In this document: positions 1 through 8,090 of the stretch, in pieces
How the letters are laid out: each line of letters opens with the position of its first letter
Position numbering within the stretch: the stretch's first letter is position 1
NCBI GenBank assembly: GCA_002082305.1
Contig: LSNO01000026.1
Location: forward strand, 1-40,062
Source of the DNA: SAR324 cluster bacterium SAR324-CTD7B
GTDB taxonomy: Bacteria; SAR324; NAC60-12
DNA: 40,062 bases
Direction of reading: 5' to 3'
Made by a program: the position numbers and the translations under genes
The notes under the pieces: generated by a model
Seen by the model: the letters and a program-made list of their open reading frames with translations, nothing else
Told to the model about the DNA's origin: nothing
Databases searched by the model: none

Positions 1-767
1 CGATCTAAATATGAAGTCTGGACAGCATGATTATTTTCAATTTCTGCGGGTGTCCCTTCAGCCAGAATTGAACCGTTATCCATGACAGTGACGTATTCCG
101 CCAAATTGAAGACAACTTCCATATTGTGTTCGATCAGAAGCACATTAACCGATTTTGAAATTTTTCGAATCAGTTGAGTCAGATTTTCAATTTCGACTTC
201 AGCCAAACCCTGAGTTGGTTCGTCCAATATCAATAACTTTGGACCGGCAGCCAAGCTCATGGCGACCTCCAGCAGCTTTTGATGTCCGTAAGGTAAAGTT
301 CCCGCGATTTGATTGTCAACACCTTCCAGCCCTACTTCAAGGAGATATTTTAAAACCGCCTTTTCAATATCAGCTTCGCTGACCATGCTCCATCTTTCGA
401 GGAGCGAAGTTCCTTTTTGCTGTGCTCTCAAATTTCTTTGTACAGACAGAGCAACATTCTCATAACAACTCAAATTACTAAATATACTGGTAACCTGAAA
501 TGTATAAACAATTCCGGCCTGCACACGTTTCGCGGAAGAGAGTCCTGTAATGTCGTTTCCTTTGAAGTTGATTCTGCCTGAAGAAGGAGTGGTACGTCCG
601 CAGATCAGACTGACGAGTGTGGTTTTTCCGGCACCGTTTGGACCGATGATAGCGTGAAGTCTGTCCTGATAGAGTTTGAAATTTACATCATCAACCGCGA
701 CAAGACCTCCATACTGCCGAGTCAATCCATGTGTACTAAGTAATTCTACGGCAACCATTTCATCCAT
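1..767 (-). CDS. livG: LivG-type branched-chain amino acid ABC transporter ATPase (partial, runs off left edge)
   Basis: ATP-hydrolysing subunit of a HAAT/LIV-family importer, acting on the cytoplasmic face with the LivM/LivH permeases. The reading frame is open to the window edge, so the C-terminus is missing. Visible motifs are the Walker A GPNGAGKT at residues 42-49, a Q-loop in TFQ, a LivG-like signature LPYGHQ, the Walker B LLILDEP and the H-loop in LLIEHN. The start lies inside the 3' end of livM: ATG at 767 or, in the same frame, ATG at 758. Both overlap the livM stop and I cannot choose between them. Such overlap implies translational coupling. LivF would be expected just outside the window. 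Family assignment is firm; the substrate is not shown by this subunit. Confidence 0.9.
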   Translation of the reverse strand, partial: MDEMVAVELLSTHGLTRQYGGLVAVDDVNFKLYQDRLHAIIGPNGAGKTTLVSLICGRTTPSSGRINFKGNDITGLSSAKRVQAGIVYTFQVTSIFSNLSCYENVALSVQRNLRAQQKGTSLLERWSMVSEADIEKAVLKYLLEVGLEGVDNQIAGTLPYGHQKLLEVAMSLAAGPKLLILDEPTQGLAEVEIENLTQLIRKISKSVNVLLIEHNMEVVFNLAEYVTVMDNGSILAEGTPAEIENNHAVQTSYLD

Positions 768-1708
768 TTTTGTCTAAGCGTTCCCATGATACCCATTGGA
801 AACCAGATGATCATTAAAATCAATACCACCCCCACCACAAGCTGGTAGTTGCTGGTTATTCCACTGATAAAATCAACGAGATAAAACATAATTCCGGTTC
901 CAATAAACGGACCGATAACCGTGCCTGCTCCGCCGAGCAGAGTCCACAGAATTGGTGAGATTGAGTGGTGAATTTCCGCAAATGTCGATCCGATGTAAGT
1001 AAAGAGCAAAGCATGCGTCGCACCTGCTATTCCGGAAAAGGTGCCTGAAAGCACGAGCGCAAATAATTTATAGTAAAAAACGTTGTAACCTAAAAGCTCC
1101 GTCCGTGACTCATTTTCACGAATTGCGATTAATATACGTCCCACTGGTGAAAACATGATAAAGGTCGAAATCAATAAGTAGGCAGTCAACAAAATAAACG
1201 CAAAATTGTAGCGTATGTCAGGATTGCTATAAAGATACTCCCTGTTAAAAATAACTAATTTTCCTAAATATTTCGCCAGTGAAAAACCATCCTGGCCGAA
1301 AGTGAATTCGTTGAAATACAGAATTGATAAATAGAATGTTTGACCAAACATCAGGGTTACTATCAGAAAAGAGACTCCGCTTGTTCTGAGGGCAAACAAG
1401 CCGAATATCAGTGAAATCACCAGAGTAAATCCCGCACCAAAAAGTAAACCGCCGAGGGCGGAAAGTTCCAGATAATAAATCCCTAATCCTGCCGCATACA
1501 TTCCAGAGGCAAAAAACATCGCATGTCCGAGACTCATTAAACCGGTATAACCCAACAAAAAATTATAGGCGACCGCATAAGAAGCCAGCACCATTATTTT
1601 GGAAACGCTGCTGTGGTGATAAGTCGGCAGAATGAATTGCAGAACAAAAAGCAGTAACAAAATGCCGACCTGAAAAAACAGTGAGTAAACTAAAGATTTT
1701 TTTCTCAT
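746..1708 (-). CDS. livM: LivM-type branched-chain amino acid ABC transporter permease
   Basis: Inner-membrane permease of the same importer, 320 aa, the usual size for LivM. It is strongly hydrophobic, with a run of about nine or ten membrane segments. It carries the family region reading AYNFLLGYTGLMSLGHAMFF near residues 46-65 and the cytoplasmic coupling-helix region around GRILIAIRENESRTELLGYN. The start ATG at 1708 overlaps the livH stop (ATGA), and the end overlaps the livG start, so the three genes are translationally coupled. LivM and LivH of this family are also used for urea, amides and other small solutes, so the substrate cannot be read from the permease. Confidence 0.92.
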   Translation of the reverse strand: MRKKSLVYSLFFQVGILLLLFVLQFILPTYHHSSVSKIMVLASYAVAYNFLLGYTGLMSLGHAMFFASGMYAAGLGIYYLELSALGGLLFGAGFTLVISLIFGLFALRTSGVSFLIVTLMFGQTFYLSILYFNEFTFGQDGFSLAKYLGKLVIFNREYLYSNPDIRYNFAFILLTAYLLISTFIMFSPVGRILIAIRENESRTELLGYNVFYYKLFALVLSGTFSGIAGATHALLFTYIGSTFAEIHHSISPILWTLLGGAGTVIGPFIGTGIMFYLVDFISGITSNYQLVVGVVLILMIIWFPMGIMGTLRQKWMKWLP

Positions 1709-2598
1709 ACCACTTCCTCACCGTAAAGTCCGCTTGGCTTCAGGACGAGGACCATTGCCACAAACAAGGTTGCCAGCATTTTGGCTAAAGTCGGTTCATA
1801 AAAAACCGAGATAATCCCATCGCTGATGCCAATGATAAAAGCCGCTACAATAGTACCACGAATACTTCCGAGACCTCCGATGATTACCACAATGAATGAA
1901 AGCAGAAGCGGTTCCAATCCCATCAGATGATCTGCCTGCCGAATTGGAACTATGAGAACTCCAGCTAGAGCAGCCAGACCTCCACCAAGGGCAAATACGG
2001 ATGCATATATTTTTTGAGTGGGAACACCGTATGTTTTTGCAATTTCAAAATCCTGTTGAGTTGCACGCATATAAAGTCCAAGTTTACTGCGTTTCATAAA
2101 GACCCAAACTCCTAACAAACAAAATGCTGACATGCCAGCCACAATCAGTTTATAACCGGAATAGCCGAACCATGGAAACTGGATCCGGAAATACAAGGGT
2201 GCTTCTACTGCTCTAGCTTCAGGACCAAAAACCATCAGTGTAACTGACTGAATCACATATAGCACGCCGATGGTGGCCACAATCGTACTTTCCGGGTGAT
2301 ACTTAACTTTGCGCAGGATGAAACGATCTGAAAAAATAGCAATACTTCCGACTAAGGCAGGGGCAACCACGAGAGCAAGCAAAAAACCCCAAAGCGGATC
2401 ATTGGTCAAATCGAAGGCAAACCATGAGAAAACGGCCCCCAACATGAAAAATTCGCCATGTGCGATATTGACGATACGCATAACGCCAAAAACCAATGAC
2501 AAACCTAATGCAATCAGCGCTAAAACAAAGGCCGTAACGGTTCCATCCAAAAGAGCCAAAAAAAGCAAAGGTCCGTTTTCGTTAAACCAGGAAATCAC
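1705..2598 (-). CDS. livH: LivH-type branched-chain amino acid ABC transporter permease
   Basis: Second inner-membrane permease, 297 aa, typical LivH length. It contains the conserved early segment LIALGLSLVFGVMRIVNIAHGEFFMLGA (residues about 29-56) and the late GGLGSIRGTIVAAFIIG stretch that is diagnostic for LivH. The start is GTG at 2598. The upstream bases show no good Shine-Dalgarno on this strand, so translation may depend on message arriving from the binding-protein gene 160 bp upstream. That gap holds two imperfect hairpin repeats, listed separately. The next gene, livM, overlaps the stop by four bases. Confidence 0.92.
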   Translation of the reverse strand: MISWFNENGPLLFLALLDGTVTAFVLALIALGLSLVFGVMRIVNIAHGEFFMLGAVFSWFAFDLTNDPLWGFLLALVVAPALVGSIAIFSDRFILRKVKYHPESTIVATIGVLYVIQSVTLMVFGPEARAVEAPLYFRIQFPWFGYSGYKLIVAGMSAFCLLGVWVFMKRSKLGLYMRATQQDFEIAKTYGVPTQKIYASVFALGGGLAALAGVLIVPIRQADHLMGLEPLLLSFIVVIIGGLGSIRGTIVAAFIIGISDGIISVFYEPTLAKMLATLFVAMVLVLKPSGLYGEEVV

Positions 2599-2617
2599 AA
2601 TTTAGGAGGAGATAAGA

Positions 2618-2753
2618 AAGGCATTAAGGTATAAAGGCACCAAGATTCTGTGCTCACTCAGTGACTTGATACCTGACTGTGAAAATTATGAATACAATGT
2701 AGGCACTAAGGCACTAAGATTTTGTGCGCACACAGTGTGACTTAGTGCCTTGA
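2618..2753. repeat. Two diverged copies of a palindromic repeat, forming hairpins between the binding-protein gene and livH
   Basis: Two related units lie head to tail: about 2618-2675 and 2699-2753. Both contain variants of AAGGCAC(T/C)AAG, then ATT(C/T)TGTG, then a copy of CTTAGTGCCTT or CTTGATACCT. In the right copy AAGGCACTAAG (2708-2718) pairs perfectly with CTTAGTGCCTT (2741-2751), an 11-bp stem with a 22-nt loop that itself contains TGTGCGCACA. The stem begins only 7 bases past the stop of the binding-protein gene. Structures in this position often stabilise the upstream message or cut read-through into permease genes; that role is inferred. The duplication suggests a REP-like or small mobile palindromic element. 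Confidence 0.65.
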
Positions 2754-2757
2754 TTGA

Positions 2758-4083
2758 TTAGAGAGACTGCTTGGTGTAATCCGTTTCCGGCTCGTACATA
2801 CCGTCTGCAATCGATGTTTTGTGAATCACGTTTAATTTACCGTTACCCACTTTTGAAACGAATTGCTGACCATAACATTGATGTGTTTTTCCACTGAAGA
2901 CCTTTGCGCCTTGTGGATGAGCAATTCCTTCGTTGAAACCGGTGAAACCTTCCACTGTTTCAATCAAAGTCGAATAATCTTTTTTGCTCCTGTAACCACT
3001 TTGTTCCACTGCTTCTTTGATTGCAAAGAGGGTTTCCCAACAACCAAACATATGTGAATAGGCAGACACATCTTTCGAGTCGGATCTACTGGCTCCAGAA
3101 TTATTGACACCAACTGCATTGCGGTAGAACCTCGACCCTACAGTGTCATATCCATCTGCATAACGTGGCATTGCTTCCCAGAAATAAGAACCGTCCAGAA
3201 AATCAAGGCCGGGACTGCTGATATTAACACCTTCCAATGAATCAATGAAACCAAACAGTTGAGGATGATTTGGACCAAAATGTTCCCCAAGTTCCCGTAC
3301 AAAAGTTAAAACTCCAGGTCCAACCATGACATGGTAAATCACATCGGTATTTTTTGGAATTTTGACAAAATAACGGGTAAAGGAGCTTTCTGTAGGAGGA
3401 ATAGCGATTTTCGCAACAATTTTTCCGCCATGCTTCTCTGCCGCAGCAGTGGCATAATCCCGATGATTATATCCGAAAGCGTAATCCGGATAAATGAGTG
3501 TCACATTTTTTCCAAGATTATTGAACAACCAACCGGATACTGCTGAGATTTGAGCACGAACATCCGTAATGCAAGGCTGAAAAGTGTAGCGATTCAGCGC
3601 ACCACTGGCCACATGGTAACCTTCACTGACGACAAAATATGGAATTTTCAATTCACCGGCACGAGGCGCGGAACCCATCACTACGTGCGAGAATAGTGTA
3701 CCAAAAACAAAATCAACTTTGTGCTGTGTTGCCAGTTTTTCTACAACATCCGCACCACGTTTTGGATCAGTGCCGTCATCTTCAGTAATAATTTCAATCG
3801 GCCTGCCGGCAATTCCTCCAATACTGTTGATGTACTTTGCCGCTGCGTTTGTAGTACGTTCATACCATCTGCCATAAAGAGCTCCAATTCCAGTACGATG
3901 GGCCTGGAATCCGATTTTGATCGGCGCGTCGCTTCCTGCAGCATACGCTGTTTTGGCAAGTGGGTCTATAATTTGACTTCCCACGATACCTGTACCGGCA
4001 ATCACTGCGCCTGCACCTAAAACTGAACGTCTTGTTATATTCAATTCACTTTGTTCTTCACTTTTTACTTCTTTATGACTCAT
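2758..4083 (-). CDS. Tat-exported periplasmic binding protein of the LIV/HAAT importer
   Basis: Periplasmic solute-binding protein, 441 aa, type I fold (Peripla_BP_6 family). The N-terminus has a twin-arginine signal, ITRRSVLGAG with R18-R19, then a hydrophobic stretch and a likely cleavage near AKTAYAAG around residue 45-50. Export folded through Tat is common for this family. The mature part starts IKIGFQAHRTG and holds INSIGGIAGRPIEIITEDDGTDP, the standard ligand-pocket opening of LivJ/UrtA/AmiC-type proteins. The ATG at 4083 follows AGGAG at a good distance. It heads the livHMG operon. The substrate is unknown: it could be a branched-chain amino acid, urea, an amide or an N-methylated compound. 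The neighbouring nicotinamidase and dehydrogenase genes are compatible with nitrogenous solutes but prove nothing. Confidence 0.88.
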   Translation of the reverse strand: MSHKEVKSEEQSELNITRRSVLGAGAVIAGTGIVGSQIIDPLAKTAYAAGSDAPIKIGFQAHRTGIGALYGRWYERTTNAAAKYINSIGGIAGRPIEIITEDDGTDPKRGADVVEKLATQHKVDFVFGTLFSHVVMGSAPRAGELKIPYFVVSEGYHVASGALNRYTFQPCITDVRAQISAVSGWLFNNLGKNVTLIYPDYAFGYNHRDYATAAAEKHGGKIVAKIAIPPTESSFTRYFVKIPKNTDVIYHVMVGPGVLTFVRELGEHFGPNHPQLFGFIDSLEGVNISSPGLDFLDGSYFWEAMPRYADGYDTVGSRFYRNAVGVNNSGASRSDSKDVSAYSHMFGCWETLFAIKEAVEQSGYRSKKDYSTLIETVEGFTGFNEGIAHPQGAKVFSGKTHQCYGQQFVSKVGNGKLNVIHKTSIADGMYEPETDYTKQSL

Positions 4084-4127
4084 GTTAATCTCCTAATCAG
4101 GTTAAAGAAAATTTAAACGAAATGTGA

Positions 4128-4156
4128 ATGATATAGTGTCCTTTTTGTGAGGTCAA
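4128..4156 (-). promoter_or_regulatory. Predicted sigma-70-type promoter of the LIV importer operon
   Basis: On the minus strand a TTGACC -35 (plus positions 4151-4156) and a TATCAT -10 (4128-4133) are separated by exactly 17 bases. Each matches five of six consensus bases. The promoter lies about 45 bp before the start codon of the binding-protein gene, whose own ribosome site is AGGAG. Confidence 0.6.
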
Positions 4157-4162
4157 GTTAAT

Positions 4163-4181
4163 AATTTTCAATTTGAAAATT
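4163..4181. promoter_or_regulatory. Perfect 19-bp palindrome next to the importer promoter, candidate operator
   Basis: AATTTTCAA-T-TTGAAAATT is a perfect palindrome with 9-bp arms around a single central base. It ends 6 bp upstream of the -35 box of the importer promoter, a position suited to an activator or a repressor. No regulator gene is adjacent. A terminator role is unlikely, since it lies upstream of the gene on this strand. Confidence 0.5.
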
Positions 4182-4532
4182 GTTTTTCTACCGTAAAAAT
4201 GCACTAAACTTTTTCTTTAAGAATACCGCGAGGGTCACGAGTTTTATCGTGTGATTCCGAACGTATGTGAGGGATCTTATACGATATCAGTACTTTATCA
4301 TATATCTCCCTTCGGTTGAGATGGCATTTCGCAGTTAATAATATCAGTATCTTACGAAAATTGTTGACTCACGAGAAGAAGAAGAATGTTTCATCAAAGA
4401 GCAAAAATTAGTTTTTATTGAATTGGTATTGAAAATACTTTTAACTTGATTTCATTATGTAAGATCAATTAGCATTCAACCTCATCAAAACAACAAAGAC
4501 GTTCAAGAAAGTTCCACAGCCAACAAAAAAAC
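4182..4532. other. Intergenic region between the importer operon and the nicotinamidase gene
   Basis: About 350 bp without a credible gene. There is a short inverted repeat CACGA/TCGTG at 4236-4251. Two stretches near 4284 and 4351 share ATATCAGTA. For the nicotinamidase gene I see only weak promoter candidates: a TTGAAA at 4429-4434 with CATTAT 18 bases later. None of these is convincing. Confidence 0.3.
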
Positions 4533-5264
4533 ATGACAACAGATAACAATCTCCAGCATTTTGCTGAAGACATGCCCCTGAGTAAAACTGCACTTGATTT
4601 GAGCTCAAACGGACAGGGATTCGGTTTGATCATTGTCGACGAGGTCAACGGTTTTGCCACCGTCGGCGCCGGAAATCTTGCTCCTCAAGTTCCCAATGAA
4701 CAGGTATCAGTGATGGTTTCCGAAACTAATCGTCTTGCGCATTCTTTCACTCAACAAGCTATGCCTGTGCTGGCATTTCTAGATACACACGATTCTGGTA
4801 AACAGGAACCGCCTTATCCACCGCATTGCGAAAGCGGTACAGGTGAGGAGGATTTGGTTCCGGAACTGAAGTGGCTTGAAAAAGAACCACAGGCAACTTT
4901 AGTACGCAAGGACTGCATTAACGGTTTCATTGGTGCGTTTCAGCAGGATGGATCCAATGCAGTTATTGACTGGGTCAAGGATAATAATGTGGCTAATGTC
5001 CTGGTAGTTGGAATATGTACCGACATTTGTGTAATGGATTTTGTTCTTACACTGCTCTCAGCCCGCAATCACGGGATGCTTCCAAGTTTGAAAGAAGTGG
5101 TGGTTTATGACAAAGGCTGCTCTACCTATGACCTGCCCAGAAATGTTGTTGAGGAAATTGGACTACCACCCAGTGCCAGCCACCCTCAAGACGTAACTCA
5201 TTACATGGGACTCTACTTTATGGCTTCACGAGGTGCGCAACTGGTTGAAAGTGTCCAAGTATGA
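4533..5264 (+). CDS. Nicotinamidase, plant NIC1-like cysteine hydrolase (isochorismatase superfamily)
   Basis: Predicted to hydrolyse nicotinamide to nicotinate and ammonia in NAD salvage. The catalytic triad is visible as D36 (VDEVNGF), K126 (VRKDCINGF) and C166 (GICTDIC). The metal ligands are D84 and H86 (FLDTHD) and H98 (PYPPHC). From memory, these stretches, together with TVGAGNLAP, LSARNHG and the late HPQ near residue 218, match Arabidopsis NIC1 closely, and the 243-aa length equals that of NIC1. Bacterial PncA proteins are usually shorter and differ in these blocks. The start at 4533 lacks a clear ribosome site; ATG 4572 is possible, but the longer form fits NIC1 length. The gene diverges from the LIV importer and converges on the dehydrogenase gene. 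Another amide as substrate remains possible. Confidence 0.82.
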   Translation: MTTDNNLQHFAEDMPLSKTALDLSSNGQGFGLIIVDEVNGFATVGAGNLAPQVPNEQVSVMVSETNRLAHSFTQQAMPVLAFLDTHDSGKQEPPYPPHCESGTGEEDLVPELKWLEKEPQATLVRKDCINGFIGAFQQDGSNAVIDWVKDNNVANVLVVGICTDICVMDFVLTLLSARNHGMLPSLKEVVVYDKGCSTYDLPRNVVEEIGLPPSASHPQDVTHYMGLYFMASRGAQLVESVQV

Positions 5265-5271
5265 AATTTTC

Positions 5272-5307
5272 TGCAGCTCAAGCAATTTAGCTGCAACTTG
5301 AATATTT
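5272..5307. terminator. Possible terminator between the convergent nicotinamidase and dehydrogenase genes
   Basis: TGCAGCT (5272-5278) pairs with AGCTGCA (5289-5295), a 7-bp stem with a 10-base loop, 8 bases past the nicotinamidase stop. A run of six T follows about ten bases later. An alternative stem TCAAG/CTTGA sits directly before that T run. The strength is uncertain. Confidence 0.4.
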
Positions 5308-5324
5308 TTTGAAAAATTGACTCT

Positions 5325-7838
5325 CTACATCCGTACCCGTTTGCTCTTCGGATCATAAAACGCACGCAAAGAAGGTCTTGCACCGTACCGTTCTCCGGCC
5401 ACTTCAATTTCAAAAACACTTGATTCCAGAAATTCTTTGCTCACTCCATCCTCGTGTGATACATAACCCATTCCAAGACAAGTTCCAATGGTGTGACCGT
5501 ACATTCCGGAAGTCAGATCACCAACGATTTTGTTATTACACCAAATCGGTTCATTGTGATAAAGCATTGGTTCCGGATTTTCCAGAGCAAACTGCACCAG
5601 ACGTTTTTTCAAAACTCCGCTTTTTGTTTTGGACAATTCGTCTTTTTGACGCAGCAAGGCCTCCCGACCTATGAAACCTCCGGGTTTGTCAAACTTGACC
5701 GCAAAACCAAGTCCGGCTTCCAGTGGCGTGTCTTCGTCCACAATATCGTGTCCCCAGTGCCGAAATGCTTTTTCCAAACGCAGGGAGTTGAGGGCATGCA
5801 TTCCCGCCAGTTTCAAACCATGTTCGGTTCCAGCTGCAAGGATTTTATCGTAGATGTCCTGAGCAAATTCGGTTGGTGCATAAATTTCCCAGCCCAATTC
5901 ACCAACGTAAGTCATACGTAAGGCCAGTGCTCTGGCGTAGCCGATTTCAATTTCCTGTGCATTGCCGAAAGGAAAGGCCTCATTTGATAAATCGTCCGGA
6001 GTGAGTTTTGAAAGTAAATTTCGGGATTCCGGTCCCATCACGCTCAACACAGCATATCCGGAAGTTACATCCGTGACTGTCACATGTGCGTCATCCGGAA
6101 TATTTTTGTGCAGCCAGGCCAGATCACGGATTTGACTAGCCCCAGCCGTAACAACCAGAAAAACATTTTCCTGCAAACGGGTTACCGTCAAGTCGGACTC
6201 GATACCGCCTCGTTCATTGAGCCACGATGTATAAACCGCTTTTCCGGATGGAACAGCGACATCATTGGCACAAATCCGGTTGAGCACTTTTTCAGCATCA
6301 CGCCCTTGCACCACGAATTTCGCGAAGGACGACATGTCGAACAGCGCCACTTTTTCCCGTGCCGCCTGATGCTCAGCGGCAGAGGCTTCAAACCAGTTTT
6401 GACGTGCGTAGCTGTATTCGTATCGTGCTTCTGTTCTTTGTGGCGCAAACCAGTTGGCGCGCTCCCATCCGCTCATCTCACCAAAACATGCACCAGTTTT
6501 TTCCAGACGATCATGTAGCACAGATTTGCGTACGCCCCGGCTGGTTTCCGGCTGTCGGAAAGGCCAGTGCATGGCGTAAAGCAGGCCTAATGACTCTTCG
6601 GTGCGCTCCTTCAAATATCGTGAATTGCCCTGAAACGAATGAAAACGGCGGATGTCTACATCCCATAAATCTATTTGCGGATATCCGTTTACGATCCATT
6701 CGGAAAGCACTTTGCCTGCACCACCCGCAGATTGAATTCCGATTGAGTTGAGTCCGGCGGCAACATAGAAGTTTTTAAGTTCCGGAGCCTCACCTAAGAT
6801 ATAGCGGTCGTCTGGAGTGAAACTTTCTGGACCGTTGAAAAAAGTGTGGATTCCTGCATCTTCCAGTTTTGGAATGCGATGCATTGCATTCAGCATCGCC
6901 GGTTCAAAATGCTCCCAATCTTCCTCAAACTGACCAAATGAAAAATCCTCCGGAATCGTGTTTAGTGGGCGCGGTTTTGATTTAGGTTCAAAGCAGCCAA
7001 CCAGCATTTTTCCAGCATCTTCTTTTGCATAAATCCAACCGCTTGGATCACGCAAAACTGGAAGAGTTGACGGCAATCCAATGTTTTCTGTGACAATATA
7101 AAAATGTTCTGCAGCATGCAGCGGTACATTTACGCCTGCCATTTTCCCAACCTGATGCCCCCATAGTCCGGCACAGTTAACAACAATTTCGGCAGAGATA
7201 GTTTTGAGTTCACTTGCTTCTCCACTACCGAGAGATGGAACCTCCACTTTGACTCCGGAAACCTGTCTCGCACCGGACGTTCCGGCGTTTTTGGTTTCGA
7301 TTCCGCAAACGCGCATGTTTTCAAATATTTTTGCTCCACCCATTTTTGCGCCTTTTGCCAGCGCCTGAGTCACATCAATTGGATTTGTCTGTCCGTCTTT
7401 GGGCAAAAAAACAGCGCCGACCAGGTCATCAATATTTAAAAGCGGATACAATTCACGTGCTTCTCTAGGAGAAATCACCTCCACTTCAAGTCCAAAACAT
7501 TTGGCCATCGAGGCTCCCCTTTTTAGTTCTTCAAAACGTCCGGCATCCGGAGCCACGCTGATTGAACCGTTTTGTTTAAAACCGGTGGCCTGTCCTGTTT
7601 CTTCTTCCAGAGTGGCATAAAGTTCGCTGGTATATTGCGCAAGTTTGGTCATGTTTTTCGTGGCCCGCAATTGACCCACGAGCCCGGCGGCATGCCAGGT
7701 TGTACCGCAGGTCAACTCCTTGCGCTCCAGCAAAACGACATCCTTCCAGCCAAGTTTTGTTAAATGATAAGCCACACTGCAGCCGATCACACCGCCGCCG
7801 ATGATGACAACTTGTGCCTGCTTTGGTATAGATTTCAT
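5325..7838 (-). CDS. FAD-dependent dimethylglycine/sarcosine dehydrogenase-like protein with folate-binding GcvT domain
   Basis: Predicted flavoprotein oxidising an N-methylated amino acid and passing the methyl carbon to tetrahydrofolate. The N-terminal DAO domain has the FAD motif GGGVIG at residues 14-19 and an acidic residue, E38, after the second strand. GTTWHAAGL follows, whose H49 is the position of covalent flavin attachment in mitochondrial DMGDH and SARDH. The C-terminal part, from about residue 480, is a GcvT/aminomethyltransferase domain (REKVALFDMSSFAKF, ALNSLRLEKAFRHWG). At 837 aa it has the full length of the DMGDH/SARDH family. ATG 7838 follows AGGA at 8 bases. Which methylated amine it uses cannot be told from the sequence; the electron acceptor is presumably an ETF. 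Confidence 0.88.
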   Translation of the reverse strand: MKSIPKQAQVVIIGGGVIGCSVAYHLTKLGWKDVVLLERKELTCGTTWHAAGLVGQLRATKNMTKLAQYTSELYATLEEETGQATGFKQNGSISVAPDAGRFEELKRGASMAKCFGLEVEVISPREARELYPLLNIDDLVGAVFLPKDGQTNPIDVTQALAKGAKMGGAKIFENMRVCGIETKNAGTSGARQVSGVKVEVPSLGSGEASELKTISAEIVVNCAGLWGHQVGKMAGVNVPLHAAEHFYIVTENIGLPSTLPVLRDPSGWIYAKEDAGKMLVGCFEPKSKPRPLNTIPEDFSFGQFEEDWEHFEPAMLNAMHRIPKLEDAGIHTFFNGPESFTPDDRYILGEAPELKNFYVAAGLNSIGIQSAGGAGKVLSEWIVNGYPQIDLWDVDIRRFHSFQGNSRYLKERTEESLGLLYAMHWPFRQPETSRGVRKSVLHDRLEKTGACFGEMSGWERANWFAPQRTEARYEYSYARQNWFEASAAEHQAAREKVALFDMSSFAKFVVQGRDAEKVLNRICANDVAVPSGKAVYTSWLNERGGIESDLTVTRLQENVFLVVTAGASQIRDLAWLHKNIPDDAHVTVTDVTSGYAVLSVMGPESRNLLSKLTPDDLSNEAFPFGNAQEIEIGYARALALRMTYVGELGWEIYAPTEFAQDIYDKILAAGTEHGLKLAGMHALNSLRLEKAFRHWGHDIVDEDTPLEAGLGFAVKFDKPGGFIGREALLRQKDELSKTKSGVLKKRLVQFALENPEPMLYHNEPIWCNNKIVGDLTSGMYGHTIGTCLGMGYVSHEDGVSKEFLESSVFEIEVAGERYGARPSLRAFYDPKSKRVRM

Positions 7839-7896
7839 TTAGAGATTCCTAATAATATTTTTAAACAATGTAACAAATACAAATAAAGATGAATAA

Positions 7897-7925
7897 GTTT
7901 TACAGCTTCCTGCATGCATGGTCAA
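7897..7925 (-). promoter_or_regulatory. Predicted promoter of the dehydrogenase gene
   Basis: On the minus strand, TTGACC (plus positions 7920-7925) and TAAAAC (7897-7902) are 17 bases apart. The -35 matches five of six consensus bases and the -10 four of six. The layout copies that of the LIV importer promoter: the same TTGACC, with a palindrome 6 bp upstream. Confidence 0.42.
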
Positions 7926-7931
7926 CCACAA

Positions 7932-7948
7932 ATTTGGTGTAACCAAAT
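7932..7948. promoter_or_regulatory. 17-bp palindrome between the dehydrogenase and uvrA genes, candidate operator
   Basis: ATTTGGT-GTA-ACCAAAT has perfect 7-bp arms. It sits 6 bp upstream of the predicted dehydrogenase -35 and 142 bp before the uvrA start, so it could serve either gene. A similar palindrome lies upstream of the BI-1 gene at 36116. Confidence 0.45.
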
Positions 7949-8090
7949 AAGTTTTTTCACCATACTAATTCAGTTTGATTTCAAAATAAATTCCGTCTTG
8001 TTGCTCCAAATAATTCCTGCCATAATGATCACAAAATAAACATCAAAAATCAGCTTAATTTCCTGTCCAGAATATCCTCAGTCCTTTTTC

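Noticed and set aside
2603..2612. TAGGAGGAGA on the plus strand, a good ribosome-site look-alike
   Set aside because: No plus-strand gene follows; the short frames around it lie across livH and the repeat region.
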